From positions 372,001-436,000 of the forward strand of contig NZ_RKHG01000001.1 of assembly GCF_003752415.1 (NCBI RefSeq): DNA of 64,000 bases, read 5' to 3'. Source of the stretch: Luteococcus japonicus. Its GTDB lineage: Bacteria > Actinomycetota > Actinomycetes > Propionibacteriales > Propionibacteriaceae. Below the pieces are notes generated by a model. The model had not been told where the DNA came from. It saw only the letters and a list, made by a program, of their open reading frames with translations, and did no database searches. Position numbers and translations under genes: made by a program. This document shows, piece after piece, positions 56,012 through 63,744 of the stretch; within the stretch, counting starts at the first letter, position 1; every line of letters begins with the position of its first letter.

Positions 56012-57176
56012 TCTGCAAGCCTTCAGCGCCACCGACTTGATGGCAATGAACTTCCCGGAGCCCCGCTGGGCCGTCCGCGGCCTCATCTGCGAAGGACTGA
56101 ACCTCATCGTCGGTGCCCCGAAGTTCGGCAAGTCCTGGTTCTGCCTGAATCTGGCTGTCGCCATTGCTTCTGGCGGCAAGGCACTGGGGCAGATCGAGGT
56201 CGAGAAAGGCTCCGTACTCTACTGCGCCTTGGAGGACACTCCCCGACGTCTCCAGTCGCGCCTGAACATCGTCCTGGGGGGTGACGAGGTGCCCGACGGC
56301 ATCACCTTCGTCACCGAGATGCCGCGGATGCCCGAGGCCACCAACCTGATCGCTGAATGGCTCCACGAGCATCACGACGCCCGCTTGGTGATCATCGACG
56401 TGCTGCGCAAGGTGCGCTCTGCTGCAGATGGACGCACCGGGCGCTCTGCCTACGACGAGGACTACGACTCGCTGGGCTCCATCAAGCGGCTGGCGGACGA
56501 GTTCGGCATTGCCGTGCTCGTCGTCCACCACACCCGGAAGATGGCCGACGAGAGCGACGTCTTCAACGAGGTGGCCGGATCCACCGGCATCACGGGCGCG
56601 GCCGACGCCATCTTGGTGGCCAAGCGGTCCCGCAATGCCGCTGATGCCGTGCTACACCTCACTGGCCGTGACGTGGTCGAGTCGGAGTTTGGGTTGCTGT
56701 GGGACGAGACCCGCTGCCAGTGGAACCTGGCTGGCGACTCGCTGAAAGAGGCCGCCCACGCCGCCGTCACCGCCAAGGTGATGGGCAACGTCGGAGACAC
56801 GATGCTGCAGATCATCGAGCTGGCCGCGACCTATCCGATGGGCATTCGTGCTGCCAACGTGGCCGATGCCTTGTCGATCCCCGAGGACACCGCCCGCCGG
56901 TACATGTCCCGAGCGGAGAATGAGGGGCGCCTGGAGCGAATCGGACGCGGGATCTATGCCAGTGTCCGAAGTGTCCCGAGTGTCCCATTGCCTAGTCAGG
57001 AGCACATTGCCGATGTGATCCCACTGTCCGGAGTGTCCCGTTCATCCCGGCCTAATGACGAATCGGACAACGGGACACATCGGACACCGGACATATGCGC
57101 AACGTGTCACGAACCGATGGCCATCGTCGAGCCAGGGCAGACCACACACCCCAACTGTGGAGGTGGGGACCAGTGA
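56004..57176 (+). CDS. RepA-like AAA ATPase/helicase with winged-helix and zinc-binding tail
   Basis: A 390-residue protein. A RecA-fold ATPase (AAA_25/RepA type) has Walker A VGAPKFGKSW (G37-S44) and Walker B LVIIDV (128-133), then VLVVHHTRK and GSTGITGAADA. A winged-helix region (about 265-315) follows. The C-terminal tail has C-x-x-C (ICATCHEP) and a later H/C pair, suggesting a zinc site. It likely drives satellite DNA replication. A cluster of short repeats lies within its 3' part. Confidence 0.87.
   Translation: MSDLQAFSATDLMAMNFPEPRWAVRGLICEGLNLIVGAPKFGKSWFCLNLAVAIASGGKALGQIEVEKGSVLYCALEDTPRRLQSRLNIVLGGDEVPDGITFVTEMPRMPEATNLIAEWLHEHHDARLVIIDVLRKVRSAADGRTGRSAYDEDYDSLGSIKRLADEFGIAVLVVHHTRKMADESDVFNEVAGSTGITGAADAILVAKRSRNAADAVLHLTGRDVVESEFGLLWDETRCQWNLAGDSLKEAAHAAVTAKVMGNVGDTMLQIIELAATYPMGIRAANVADALSIPEDTARRYMSRAENEGRLERIGRGIYASVRSVPSVPLPSQEHIADVIPLSGVSRSSRPNDESDNGTHRTPDICATCHEPMAIVEPGQTTHPNCGGGDQ
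56961..57094. repeat. Iteron-like cluster inside the AAA ATPase gene
   Basis: AGTGTCC at 56961, 56970 and 56979 (9-bp period), ACTGTCC at 57023 and AGTGTCC at 57032 (again 9 bp), then inverted GGACA(C/A/T) at 57065, 57073, 57082 and 57089. Direct copies on the left and inverted copies on the right surround about 25 bp. Candidate replication origin recognised by the encoded ATPase. Confidence 0.6.
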
Positions 57177-57379
57177 GCAACCGACGCAAGGCCCAAGCGA
57201 TCCAAGCCCTTGATGCCATGTGTGACCAGCTACCCATCCCCGGTGGCTGCCTCGACTGCAACGCCGAGCAGACCATGACCCGTGACAGCAACGGCGTCTA
57301 CCGCATCACCATCCACCACGAAGACACCTGCCCGTGGCTGGCCGGCATCGAACGACGAAAGGGGGAGACCACATGCTGA
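57173..57379 (+). CDS. Small cysteine-containing satellite protein, unknown
   Basis: A 68-residue protein. A helix (RRKAQAIQALDAMCDQL) and a C-x-x-C plus H-x(3)-C set (GGCLDCNAE, IHHEDTCPW) suggest a small zinc domain. It starts at GTG 57173, overlapping the helicase stop by 4 bp, and its own stop overlaps the HNH start. Not a recognisable small terminase. Confidence 0.72.
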   Translation: MSNRRKAQAIQALDAMCDQLPIPGGCLDCNAEQTMTRDSNGVYRITIHHEDTCPWLAGIERRKGETTC

Positions 57380-57852
57380 AGCCCTGCGCCGTCTGCGGTG
57401 AGCTCTCCGAACAGAGCCGCTGCCCCGAGCACCAGCCCAAGAAGGCGAAGGTGCGCACCGACATCGACAAGTACCACTGGAAGCAGCTGTCACGACGGGC
57501 GCGCCGGATGCAACCCTTCTGCTTGCTCTGTGGCACCACCGACAACCTGCAGGCCGACCACAGTCCCCGCGCCTGGGCACGCTCCATAGCCGGCCTCCCG
57601 ATCCGACTGGTGGACGTGAACGTCCTCTGTGGCCCCTGCAACAGCGGCGCGGGATCAAGCCAGCCCAGAAGTGCCCGCTATGACCTCTGGGAAGCCACAG
57701 GAGCCGATCTGACGGCCTCAACGCCTGACCAGACGCTGCTCAGTACCCAGGGGGGTAGGGGTGCGCACGAGGCTTCTCCCCTCCGCGGTGAGGCAAAGTT
57801 TCGCTCTCAGTTGGGAATGACTCCCAATAAGGCGGCGTCATGGCGGGGCTGA
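57373..57852 (+). CDS. HNH endonuclease
   Basis: A 159-residue protein. An N-terminal C-x-x-C zinc knuckle (CAVCGELSEQSRCPEH) precedes an HNH core: CLLCGTTDNLQADHSPRAWA and NVLCGPCNSG. Phage HNH proteins next to terminase assist cos cleavage and packaging (as HK97 gp74). ATG 57373 has GGGGGAG upstream. It overlaps the terminase start by 13 bp. Confidence 0.88.
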   Translation: MLKPCAVCGELSEQSRCPEHQPKKAKVRTDIDKYHWKQLSRRARRMQPFCLLCGTTDNLQADHSPRAWARSIAGLPIRLVDVNVLCGPCNSGAGSSQPRSARYDLWEATGADLTASTPDQTLLSTQGGRGAHEASPLRGEAKFRSQLGMTPNKAASWRG

Positions 57853-59303
57853 GGGCTGGCGCGAAGACCGCGATCACGGCTGAACCGCTTGACTTCACTG
57901 GTTGGCCGACGGACCGAGCGGAGCGTCGGGTCAGGTTCGTGGAGCAGTTCGTCATGGTCACCAAGGGCGTCGGTGCCGGAGAGCCCTTCAAGCTGCGCAT
58001 CTGGCAGAAGGAGATCATCACTGGCGCGTTCGCACCTGGGCGCCGGTCGGCTCTGGTGAGCCTGCCGCGTGCGAATGGCAAGTCGGCCTTGGCTGCTGCC
58101 CTTGCCGTTGCTGAGCTGTTCTGTGGCCCGTCATCGGCTGAGGTGCTGGTGGTGGCTTCTGACCAGCGTCAGGCGTCCATCGTGTTCAACCTGGCGCGTC
58201 GGATGATCGAGATGAACCCGGAGCTGGCCGAGCGGACGCAGATCTACAAGGACCGCATCGTCGTGCCCGAGAACGACGCGACGATGATGGCCCTTCCTGC
58301 TGATCCTTCGGCGCTGCACGGGTGGGACCCGTCACTGTTGATCGTCGACGAGCTCCACGTCGTGACCGAGGACGTGTGGGAGGCCGTCACGTCGGTGTCC
58401 GGCAAGCGTCCCGAGTCGCTGGTGCTGGCCATCTCCACCCCGGCCACGTCGTCCGACAGCGTCATGTGGAAGCTCGTCCAGCATGGCCGCGACGAGACCG
58501 ACCCAAGCTTCTTCCTGAAGGAGTTCTCCGCGCCGGACGGCTGCGCTATCGACGACCGGGAGGCGTGGCGGCAGGCCAACCCCGCGTTGGGCGACTTCTT
58601 GACCGAGGACGGGTTGGCCAGCGTGATGAAGACCATGCGGGAGCCGAACTTTCGAATCCTCAGGTTGGGGCAGTGGACGAAGGGAACGGATGCCTGGCTG
58701 CCCTTCGGGGCGTGGGCCGATTGCGCTGCCGAGGATGAGCGGGTTGTTGGTCCCCGTGAGCGGGTCTGTCTCGGCTTCGACGGCAGCGCCAGCGGTGACA
58801 GCACGGCGCTGGTGGGCTGCACCATCGGTGAGCGTCCGCACCTGTTCGTCGTCGGCCTGTGGGAGAACCCCGGCAAGGACGACTGGCGCGTCCCGCGGGC
58901 CGAGGTGGACCGGGCGATCAGGAAGGCCTTCGAGGACTTCAACGTCGTCGAGCTGGCCTGTGATTTTTGGGGCTGGCGCTCCGAGATCGAGACCTGGGCG
59001 AAGCGTCACGGCGCCCGTCGGGTGATCGAGTACGACACCTCCTACCGCAAGCGGATGTGCCCGGCCACCGACAAGTTCTACGCGGCCGTGATGGACCAGA
59101 ACCTGACCCACGACGGCAACGAGGACTTGGCCGCCCACATGGCCCACGCTCACGTCACCGCCACACCCCAGGGCGACGCGATTGTGAAGCAGAAGCGCAT
59201 GTCCGCCCGCAAGATCGACCTGGCTATTGCGGCCATCGTCGCGCACGACCGAGCAACCAACACCACCACCACCAAGCGCCGGCGCTCCGTCGGCTTCGTC
59301 TAG
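57840..59303 (+). CDS. Terminase large subunit
   Basis: A 487-residue protein. The packaging ATPase has Walker A-like SLPRANGKS (74-82) and Walker B LLIVDE (166-171). The RNase H-like nuclease domain has VCLGFDGSASGDS, LACDFWGW and MSARKIDLAIA. HK97-like Terminase_1 type. No small-terminase gene is recognised upstream, the place where it normally lies. Confidence 0.94.
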   Translation: MAGLRAGAKTAITAEPLDFTGWPTDRAERRVRFVEQFVMVTKGVGAGEPFKLRIWQKEIITGAFAPGRRSALVSLPRANGKSALAAALAVAELFCGPSSAEVLVVASDQRQASIVFNLARRMIEMNPELAERTQIYKDRIVVPENDATMMALPADPSALHGWDPSLLIVDELHVVTEDVWEAVTSVSGKRPESLVLAISTPATSSDSVMWKLVQHGRDETDPSFFLKEFSAPDGCAIDDREAWRQANPALGDFLTEDGLASVMKTMREPNFRILRLGQWTKGTDAWLPFGAWADCAAEDERVVGPRERVCLGFDGSASGDSTALVGCTIGERPHLFVVGLWENPGKDDWRVPRAEVDRAIRKAFEDFNVVELACDFWGWRSEIETWAKRHGARRVIEYDTSYRKRMCPATDKFYAAVMDQNLTHDGNEDLAAHMAHAHVTATPQGDAIVKQKRMSARKIDLAIAAIVAHDRATNTTTTKRRRSVGFV

Positions 59304-59315
59304 AAGGACACACAC

Positions 59316-60623
59316 ATGAACGATCTCGAGACCATGATCAGCACCCTGCAGATCATCGACAACGACGCAGTCCGCCGGACGCGATGCAACACCTACTACA
59401 ACGGCAAGCAGCCCTTGGCCTTCCTGGCTCCCGAGGCCCGCACCGCCCTGGGCAACCGCTTCGGGGTCCTGAACTCCAACACCTGCCGCGTTGCCGTGAA
59501 CGCGCTGGTGGAGCGCCTTCGGATCACCGGCTTCACCGGACCGGAGGCCATCGCACTGTGGGAGGACTGGCGACGCAACGACCTGGACCAGCTGGCCCCG
59601 GTCGCCCATCGTGAGGCCCTGATCACCGGCGAGGCCTTCGTCATCGTGTGGGCCGACGCCGCTGGCAACCCGCAGGTCACCATCGAGAGCCCGGAACAGG
59701 TAGCCGTGCAGCGCCACCCTGCCACCGGGACCGTCACCGCTGCCGCCAAGCGCATCGAGCACAAGGACCACACCGAGGCCGTGTTGTACCTGACGGACCG
59801 CATCGTGAAGTTCCGTTCGCAGGCCACCGGCGCCGTCCTGCACGGCTTCGAGGCCGTCGAGACCATTCCCAATCCGTTGGGCATGGTTCCGGTGGTGCCG
59901 CTGCGCAACACTGAGCGCCTGACTGGCCCCGCCGCCAGTGAACTGGATGACCTGCTGCCCCTGGTTGATGCCCAGTCCAAGCTGTTGGCCGACTTGATGG
60001 TGGCGTCCGAGTACGCCGGCCGGCCGCGCCGCTGGGCAACCGGCATCGAGCTGGAAGAGGAGGACGTCCTCGACGCCGACGGCAACCCGACCGGGGAGAC
60101 CCTCGAGGTCAACCCCTACCCCGAGGGCTCGCGGATGATGGTTGCCGAGCCCCAGGAGGCAAAGTTCGGGCAGCTGCCCGCCGCCGACCTCGCCGGTTAC
60201 GAGGCTGCCATCCGCGTCCTGCAGGCGCAGATCAGCGCGGTCTCTGGGCTCGCTCCGCACTACTTGGGGGTCCACGGGGATCAGCCTGCCTCCGCCGATG
60301 CGCTGAGGGCGTCTGAGGCCGCCCTGGTGGCGAAGGTGGAGGCTCGCCAGCTTGCCTTCGGCAGGGCATGGGAGGCCGTCGCCCGCCTCATGCTGGCCGT
60401 GCGCACCGGCCGACGTCCCGAGACCGTCAACGTGGCCGTCCAGTGGGCCGATGCCGCGACCCGCTCCATCGCCCAGGAGGCCGACGCCATCGTGAAGCTG
60501 TTCGCTGCCGGCCTCATCCCGCAGTCCTACGCGCTGCAGCGTCTCGGTTACTCCGACGACGACATCCGCCAGATCACTGCCGCCAGCCCGGCGACGACCA
60601 CAACCCCGGCCACCCCGGCCTGA
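59316..60623 (+). CDS. Phage portal protein (SPP1 gp6-like)
   Basis: A 435-residue protein. YYNGKQPLAFLAPEAR, NTCRVAVNALVERLRITGF and EDDLLP/DAQSKLLADLM text followed by GLAPHYLG and SADALRASEAALVAKVE are standard for SPP1-type portals. It forms the dodecameric ring for DNA entry. It starts 12 bp after the terminase; an Ala/Thr-rich C-terminal tail ends the protein. Confidence 0.92.
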   Translation: MNDLETMISTLQIIDNDAVRRTRCNTYYNGKQPLAFLAPEARTALGNRFGVLNSNTCRVAVNALVERLRITGFTGPEAIALWEDWRRNDLDQLAPVAHREALITGEAFVIVWADAAGNPQVTIESPEQVAVQRHPATGTVTAAAKRIEHKDHTEAVLYLTDRIVKFRSQATGAVLHGFEAVETIPNPLGMVPVVPLRNTERLTGPAASELDDLLPLVDAQSKLLADLMVASEYAGRPRRWATGIELEEEDVLDADGNPTGETLEVNPYPEGSRMMVAEPQEAKFGQLPAADLAGYEAAIRVLQAQISAVSGLAPHYLGVHGDQPASADALRASEAALVAKVEARQLAFGRAWEAVARLMLAVRTGRRPETVNVAVQWADAATRSIAQEADAIVKLFAAGLIPQSYALQRLGYSDDDIRQITAASPATTTTPATPA

Positions 60624-60640
60624 CCCGAAGGAGAACCAGC

Positions 60641-61099
60641 ATGACCAACGAGAACAAGATCACCGAGACCACCCCCGAGACCACCGACGAGGCCACCGAG
60701 ACCAGTGGGTCCGGCGACGAGAACGTGACACTCGTGACAGATGTGACACCGACCGCGAACGAGGGTGTCACGACCGACGAGCCTGAGAGCTTCCCCCGCG
60801 AGTACGTCGAGAAGCTGCGCAAGGAGGCCGCCGACAACCGCGCCAAGGCGAAGGCTGCCGAGGCTCTGCAGCATGAGGTCTTCGGCCTTCGTGTCGCCGC
60901 CCTGGGCAAGCTCCACGACGCCAGCGACATGCCCTTCGACCCGGCTCTGCTCGAGGACCCCGACAAGCTCGCTCAGGCCGTCGACGAGCTCGTCACCCGA
61001 AAGCCCTACCTGGCCCGTCAGGTGGTGGCCGGGAGTATCGGTCAGGGTGCCGCACCGGCCACCCCGTCCGTGTCCCTGATCGACGCGCTGAGGGGCTGA
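60641..61099 (+). CDS. Capsid scaffolding protein
   Basis: A 152-residue acidic protein. The Thr/Glu-rich disordered N-terminus, the helical FPREYVEKLRKEAADNRAKA coiled-coil region and a short C-terminus match scaffold proteins that precede the capsid gene in phages of this type. GGAGAACC lies upstream of ATG 60641. No prohead protease gene is recognised. Confidence 0.8.
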   Translation: MTNENKITETTPETTDEATETSGSGDENVTLVTDVTPTANEGVTTDEPESFPREYVEKLRKEAADNRAKAKAAEALQHEVFGLRVAALGKLHDASDMPFDPALLEDPDKLAQAVDELVTRKPYLARQVVAGSIGQGAAPATPSVSLIDALRG

Positions 61100-61154
61100 C
61101 AAGCGACCCTCACGGGCTCACACTAAGTAGCACGACCAAAATAGGAGTTAAGCA

Positions 61155-61544
61155 ATGGCTGAAGTAGGTACATGGGGAGCACCATCGGTTGGCATGTTCC
61201 CGAAATGGCAGGGAGGGATGTCCGTCGACTTCAAGAAGGACAGCGACAGCGATGTCTACGCCATCACAGGAATTGATCGTGACGAGTGGACGATTATCGG
61301 CTTCGAGTGGCGCGCCAGTGACCGTCAGTGGGGTGACGTGAATGCCATCGTCGTGCCCAGCGAGGTCAGGATTAGTGAATCACCGACGAGGATCGAAGCC
61401 ACGGCTTTGCGGCTGCACGATGTCAGCATCACCGACATCCTGCCGAAGATCGTCCACAAGGGTGATTTCCGTATGCGGCGGAGTCATCTGGCGAACTCCG
61501 AGATCACGATCACCTCCTTGGGTGACGTGCCGGAGCAGGATTGA
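61155..61544 (+). CDS. Gene of unknown function between scaffold and capsid, possible cargo
   Basis: A 129-residue protein: MAEVGTWGAPSVGMFPKWQG, a charged SVDFKKDSDSDVYAITGIDR, then mixed beta/helical text. It does not resemble structural phage proteins. Two sampled 60-base lines (61201-61320) are about 57 percent G+C, lower than the flanking capsid genes. It has its own AGGAGTT ribosome-binding site and a terminator directly behind it. These signs suggest an inserted accessory gene. Confidence 0.7.
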   Translation: MAEVGTWGAPSVGMFPKWQGGMSVDFKKDSDSDVYAITGIDRDEWTIIGFEWRASDRQWGDVNAIVVPSEVRISESPTRIEATALRLHDVSITDILPKIVHKGDFRMRRSHLANSEITITSLGDVPEQD

Positions 61545-61569
61545 CACGTTACCCCCTAGGGGTATCATG

Positions 61570-61599
61570 GGGGCGTCGGGTTGATCCCGGCGCCCCTTT
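61570..61599 (+). terminator. Intrinsic terminator between the possible cargo gene and the capsid gene
   Basis: GGGGCGTCGGG, loop TTGAT, CCCGGCGCCCC (11 bp, one G-T pair) followed by TTT. A second short palindrome, TACCCC-CTA-GGGGTA, lies just before it (about 61550-61565). It would end or attenuate transcription ahead of the capsid gene. Confidence 0.75.
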
Positions 61600-61662
61600 C
61601 GCTTGTGCCCCTGGCGGGCAGGCAATCACCGTAGATTCCAACCCCGCCTCAGGAGGCACATC

Positions 61663-62529
61663 ATGTCCGAACCCGTCATCACCCCCCCGGTCCACATCGA
61701 GACCGCGGCCGAGAACCCCAGCATCATCAAGGATGCCGTCGCCAAGATCCTCGTCGAGCCCCTGCAGGCCGCGAGCGTGGTCCTGTCCAACGGCCCGAAG
61801 ATCTTCGACAGCTCCGAGCCGCTGATCATCCCCAAGCTGACCACGAAGACCACCGACCCCGGCTGGTACGGCCAGGGTGAGGAGATCGGCACCGCCGACG
61901 TTGACTTCGACGAGATGACGCTGCTGCCCATCACCCGCAAGTCCCTCAAGGTCATCAGCGTGGTGTCGAACGAGCTGCTGCGTCAGGCCAACGCGGTGAA
62001 CCTCGAGGGCGTCATCCGCCAGAAGCTCGTCACCGACGTGACCAACAAGCTCGACGATGCCCTGCTGAAGGGTGACGGCGCTGGTGACACCATCACTGGC
62101 ATCCTGAACCAGGCCGGCGTGACCAAGGTCACGGCCGATCCCGCCACCATCGACGGGTTCCTCGCCGGTCTGGCTGCCATGGCCGCCGTCGAGGAGCAGC
62201 CCAGCGTTGCGTTCATGTCCGGCGCCGACTACTTCAAGATCCTGGGCCTGAAGGACGGCCAGAACCGTCCCCTGGTGCAGCCCGACGTGACCCGCGCCGC
62301 CGGCATGCAGCTGCACGGCGTGAAGCTCGTGGTGACCAACAAGCTGGCCGCGGGCAAGACCATGCTGGTGAACATGTCCGAGGTGGCCATCGTGCGCGAC
62401 CTGGCCGCCCAGGTGACCCCGCTGAAGGAGGCCTTCGCCACCAAGGACTCCACCGGCATCCGCGTCGTCACCCGCTACGACCTGGGCCTGCTGCGCCCCG
62501 AGGCCGTCGCCATCGTGAGTGCCGCCTGA
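61663..62529 (+). CDS. Major capsid protein, HK97 fold
   Basis: A 288-residue protein. PLIIPKLTTKTTDPGWYGQG (E-loop region), VISVVSNELLRQANAVNLEG (spine helix), DDALLKGDGAGDTITGILNQ, ADYFKILGLKDGQNRPL and the C-terminal TGIRVVTRYDLGLLRPEA are typical HK97-type capsid blocks. AGGAGG lies upstream of ATG 61663. The protein is at the short end of the family, which fits a small capsid. Confidence 0.93.
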   Translation: MSEPVITPPVHIETAAENPSIIKDAVAKILVEPLQAASVVLSNGPKIFDSSEPLIIPKLTTKTTDPGWYGQGEEIGTADVDFDEMTLLPITRKSLKVISVVSNELLRQANAVNLEGVIRQKLVTDVTNKLDDALLKGDGAGDTITGILNQAGVTKVTADPATIDGFLAGLAAMAAVEEQPSVAFMSGADYFKILGLKDGQNRPLVQPDVTRAAGMQLHGVKLVVTNKLAAGKTMLVNMSEVAIVRDLAAQVTPLKEAFATKDSTGIRVVTRYDLGLLRPEAVAIVSAA

Positions 62530-62837
62530 TGATGCCGACTCCCGAGTCCGTGGCGGCCTTCCTGGGCCGTGGTGACGATCCAGCGACCGTCGCCGCGGCT
62601 CGGGAGACCCTGCCCATCGTCGCCGCCATGGCGAGGTCCTACACCCGCGACCGTGGCTTCGACGAGAGAGACCCCGCCTATGACGTGGCCGCAGTCCTGG
62701 TGACCGCTACGGCCCGCTTGATGGCCAACCCGGAGCAGCTCGCCAGCACTGTCGGGGAAGTGACGCTGGCCGGATGGCAGGGCTGGACGTTGGCTGAGAC
62801 GTTCGTCTTGAACCGCTACCGGGTGAGGTCAGCATGA
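62529..62837 (+). CDS. Head-tail connector (gp6-like) protein
   Basis: A 102-residue helical protein. VAAFLGRGDDP, MARSYTRDRGFDERDPAYDV and WTLAETFVLNRYR match the short connectors that stack under the portal. It overlaps the capsid stop by one base (ATG 62529 or 62532) and the next start by 4 bp. Confidence 0.82.
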   Translation: MMPTPESVAAFLGRGDDPATVAAARETLPIVAAMARSYTRDRGFDERDPAYDVAAVLVTATARLMANPEQLASTVGEVTLAGWQGWTLAETFVLNRYRVRSA

Positions 62838-63160
62838 TGGGCTTTCGCACGAAGATTCGCTTCGCTCGGCAGGGCCAGGAAATCGACTGGGACTCTCACG
62901 GCAACCCGATCTACGGCCCCAGCGTCGATGTCACCTACTGGGGCGAGATCCAGCCCTTGTCGAGCGTCGAGAAGGGACCGATCAGCGCCCAGAGCACCGT
63001 CACCCTGCAGAAGGTCTACCTTCCCGCCCACGCGGCCCTGAGCGGCGCCGACCGCGTGACCATCGACGGGCGTACCTACGAGCTGACCGGCGATCCCGAG
63101 CGACACATGGTCGGTGGGCATGTCCACCACCAGACCGTCGTCGTGAAGCACGTCACCTGA
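62834..63160 (+). CDS. Head-closure (stopper) protein
   Basis: A 108-residue beta-rich protein. FARQGQEIDWDSHGNPIYGP, VDVTYWGEIQPLSSVEKG and DRVTIDGRTYELTGDPERH are typical of head-completion stoppers. It is the last gene of the element; the normal next genes (tail terminator, tail tube, tape measure) are absent. ATG 62834 or 62837. Confidence 0.8.
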   Translation: MMGFRTKIRFARQGQEIDWDSHGNPIYGPSVDVTYWGEIQPLSSVEKGPISAQSTVTLQKVYLPAHAALSGADRVTIDGRTYELTGDPERHMVGGHVHHQTVVVKHVT

Positions 63161-63272
63161 GACTTCTGCGTCAACGCGCCCAAGTCGAGACGGTCAGGCT
63201 CGATGTTTCCGGGAGCGAAGGGCGGGAGCCGGTCCAAGCGACGGAGCCAGCATTGATCGCACCTGCGCAGAA
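63161..63272. other. Short non-coding stretch at the end of the structural operon
   Basis: 112 bp with no open frame of family character. I see neither a truncated tail gene nor other features before the terminator. Confidence 0.5.
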
Positions 63273-63316
63273 CAGAACACCCCCAGCAGCCGTGGAAAGC
63301 TGCTGGGGGTGTTCTG
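63273..63316 (+). terminator. Strong terminator after the head-closure gene
   Basis: A perfect 17-bp stem (63273-63289 with 63300-63316) and a 10-nt loop. It closes the structural operon just inside the right border. Confidence 0.85.
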
Positions 63317-63318
63317 CG

Positions 63319-63338
63319 TCCGACACGTATCCGACACG
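63319..63338. promoter_or_regulatory. Right arm: candidate integrase arm-type sites
   Basis: TCCGACACGTATCCGACACG is identical to 53743-53762 in the left arm, 16 bp inside the right direct repeat. Confidence 0.6.
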
Positions 63339-63354
63339 GGCCGAAATGAGGACG

Positions 63355-63386
63355 GCCCCTGACGAGCGTTTCCGCTTGCCAGGGGC
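63355..63386 (-). terminator. Terminator hairpin of tRNA-Val
   Basis: GCCCCTG pairs with CAGGGGC, with an inner AGCG/CGCT stem, 14 bases downstream of the tRNA on the minus strand. It is duplicated in attL (53556-53587). Confidence 0.7.
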
Positions 63387-63426
63387 TACTTCACAAGGGT
63401 GGGCGATACTGGGTTCGAACCAGTGA
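63355..63426. repeat. attR: right 72-bp direct repeat
   Basis: Matches attL at 71 of 72 positions. Bases 63400-63426 are the 3' part of tRNA-Val (T arm and acceptor), so insertion left the tRNA gene intact. Confidence 0.93.
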
Positions 63427-63471
63427 CCTCTTCGGTGTGAACGAAGCGCGCTACCACTGCGCCAATCGCCC
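63400..63471 (-). tRNA. tRNA-Val (anticodon CAC)
   Basis: Full cloverleaf: acceptor GGGCGAT with ATCGCCC, D arm GCGC, anticodon stem CTTCG/CGAAG with loop TTCACAC (CAC) and a T arm with TTCGAAC. The CCA end is not encoded. Its 3' 27 bp are the core of the satellite attachment site. Confidence 0.95.
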
Positions 63472-63744
63472 TTGCGTTGAGAAACACTAGTGCCATCCCG
63501 GGCGAAAGCACAAATCGGCCACATGACCTGCCCTCAACGAGCGAACCACGGGCAGGTGACATGAGCTCGAACGAAGGAGGCAAGGGCCACGGGAGGGGAC
63601 CGAGGGCATGGTTTCGGCACGGTGAACACGGGTGAATCACGCCGATGTGACTCTCGATTTGCACATCCAGAAATCCCTCCGCTAGTGTTCTCAACGCACC
63701 GCTTCGGGGCGCTGGTTCGAAGAGCTGGCAAGCCGAAAAAGGAT
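63472..63744. other. Intergenic stretch between divergent tRNA genes
   Basis: No gene-like frame. The antisense open frames here give the well-known false products read across tRNA genes. The tRNA-Val promoter should lie in the first 60 bp, but I cannot pick a good hexamer pair. Confidence 0.5.

Larger units (their letters stand above)
53556..63426 (+). mobile_element. Integrated capsid-encoding, tail-less phage satellite (cf-PICI-like), about 9.8 kb
   Basis: Bounded by 72-bp direct repeats, of which the right one contains the 3' end of tRNA-Val. All recognised genes run on the plus strand: integrase, unknown, excisionase-like HTH, unknown, AAA helicase, unknown, HNH nuclease, large terminase, portal, scaffold, unknown, major capsid, connector, head closure. 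No tail tube, tape measure, baseplate, fibre, holin, lysin, CI repressor or small terminase is recognised, and the right border follows the head-closure gene directly. The satellite reading is inference from gene content; a prophage remnant is the alternative. Confidence 0.8.

Noticed and set aside
58332-60275. 647-codon minus-strand frame over the terminase and portal genes
   Set aside because: Shadow of real plus-strand packaging genes, with no recognisable domain.
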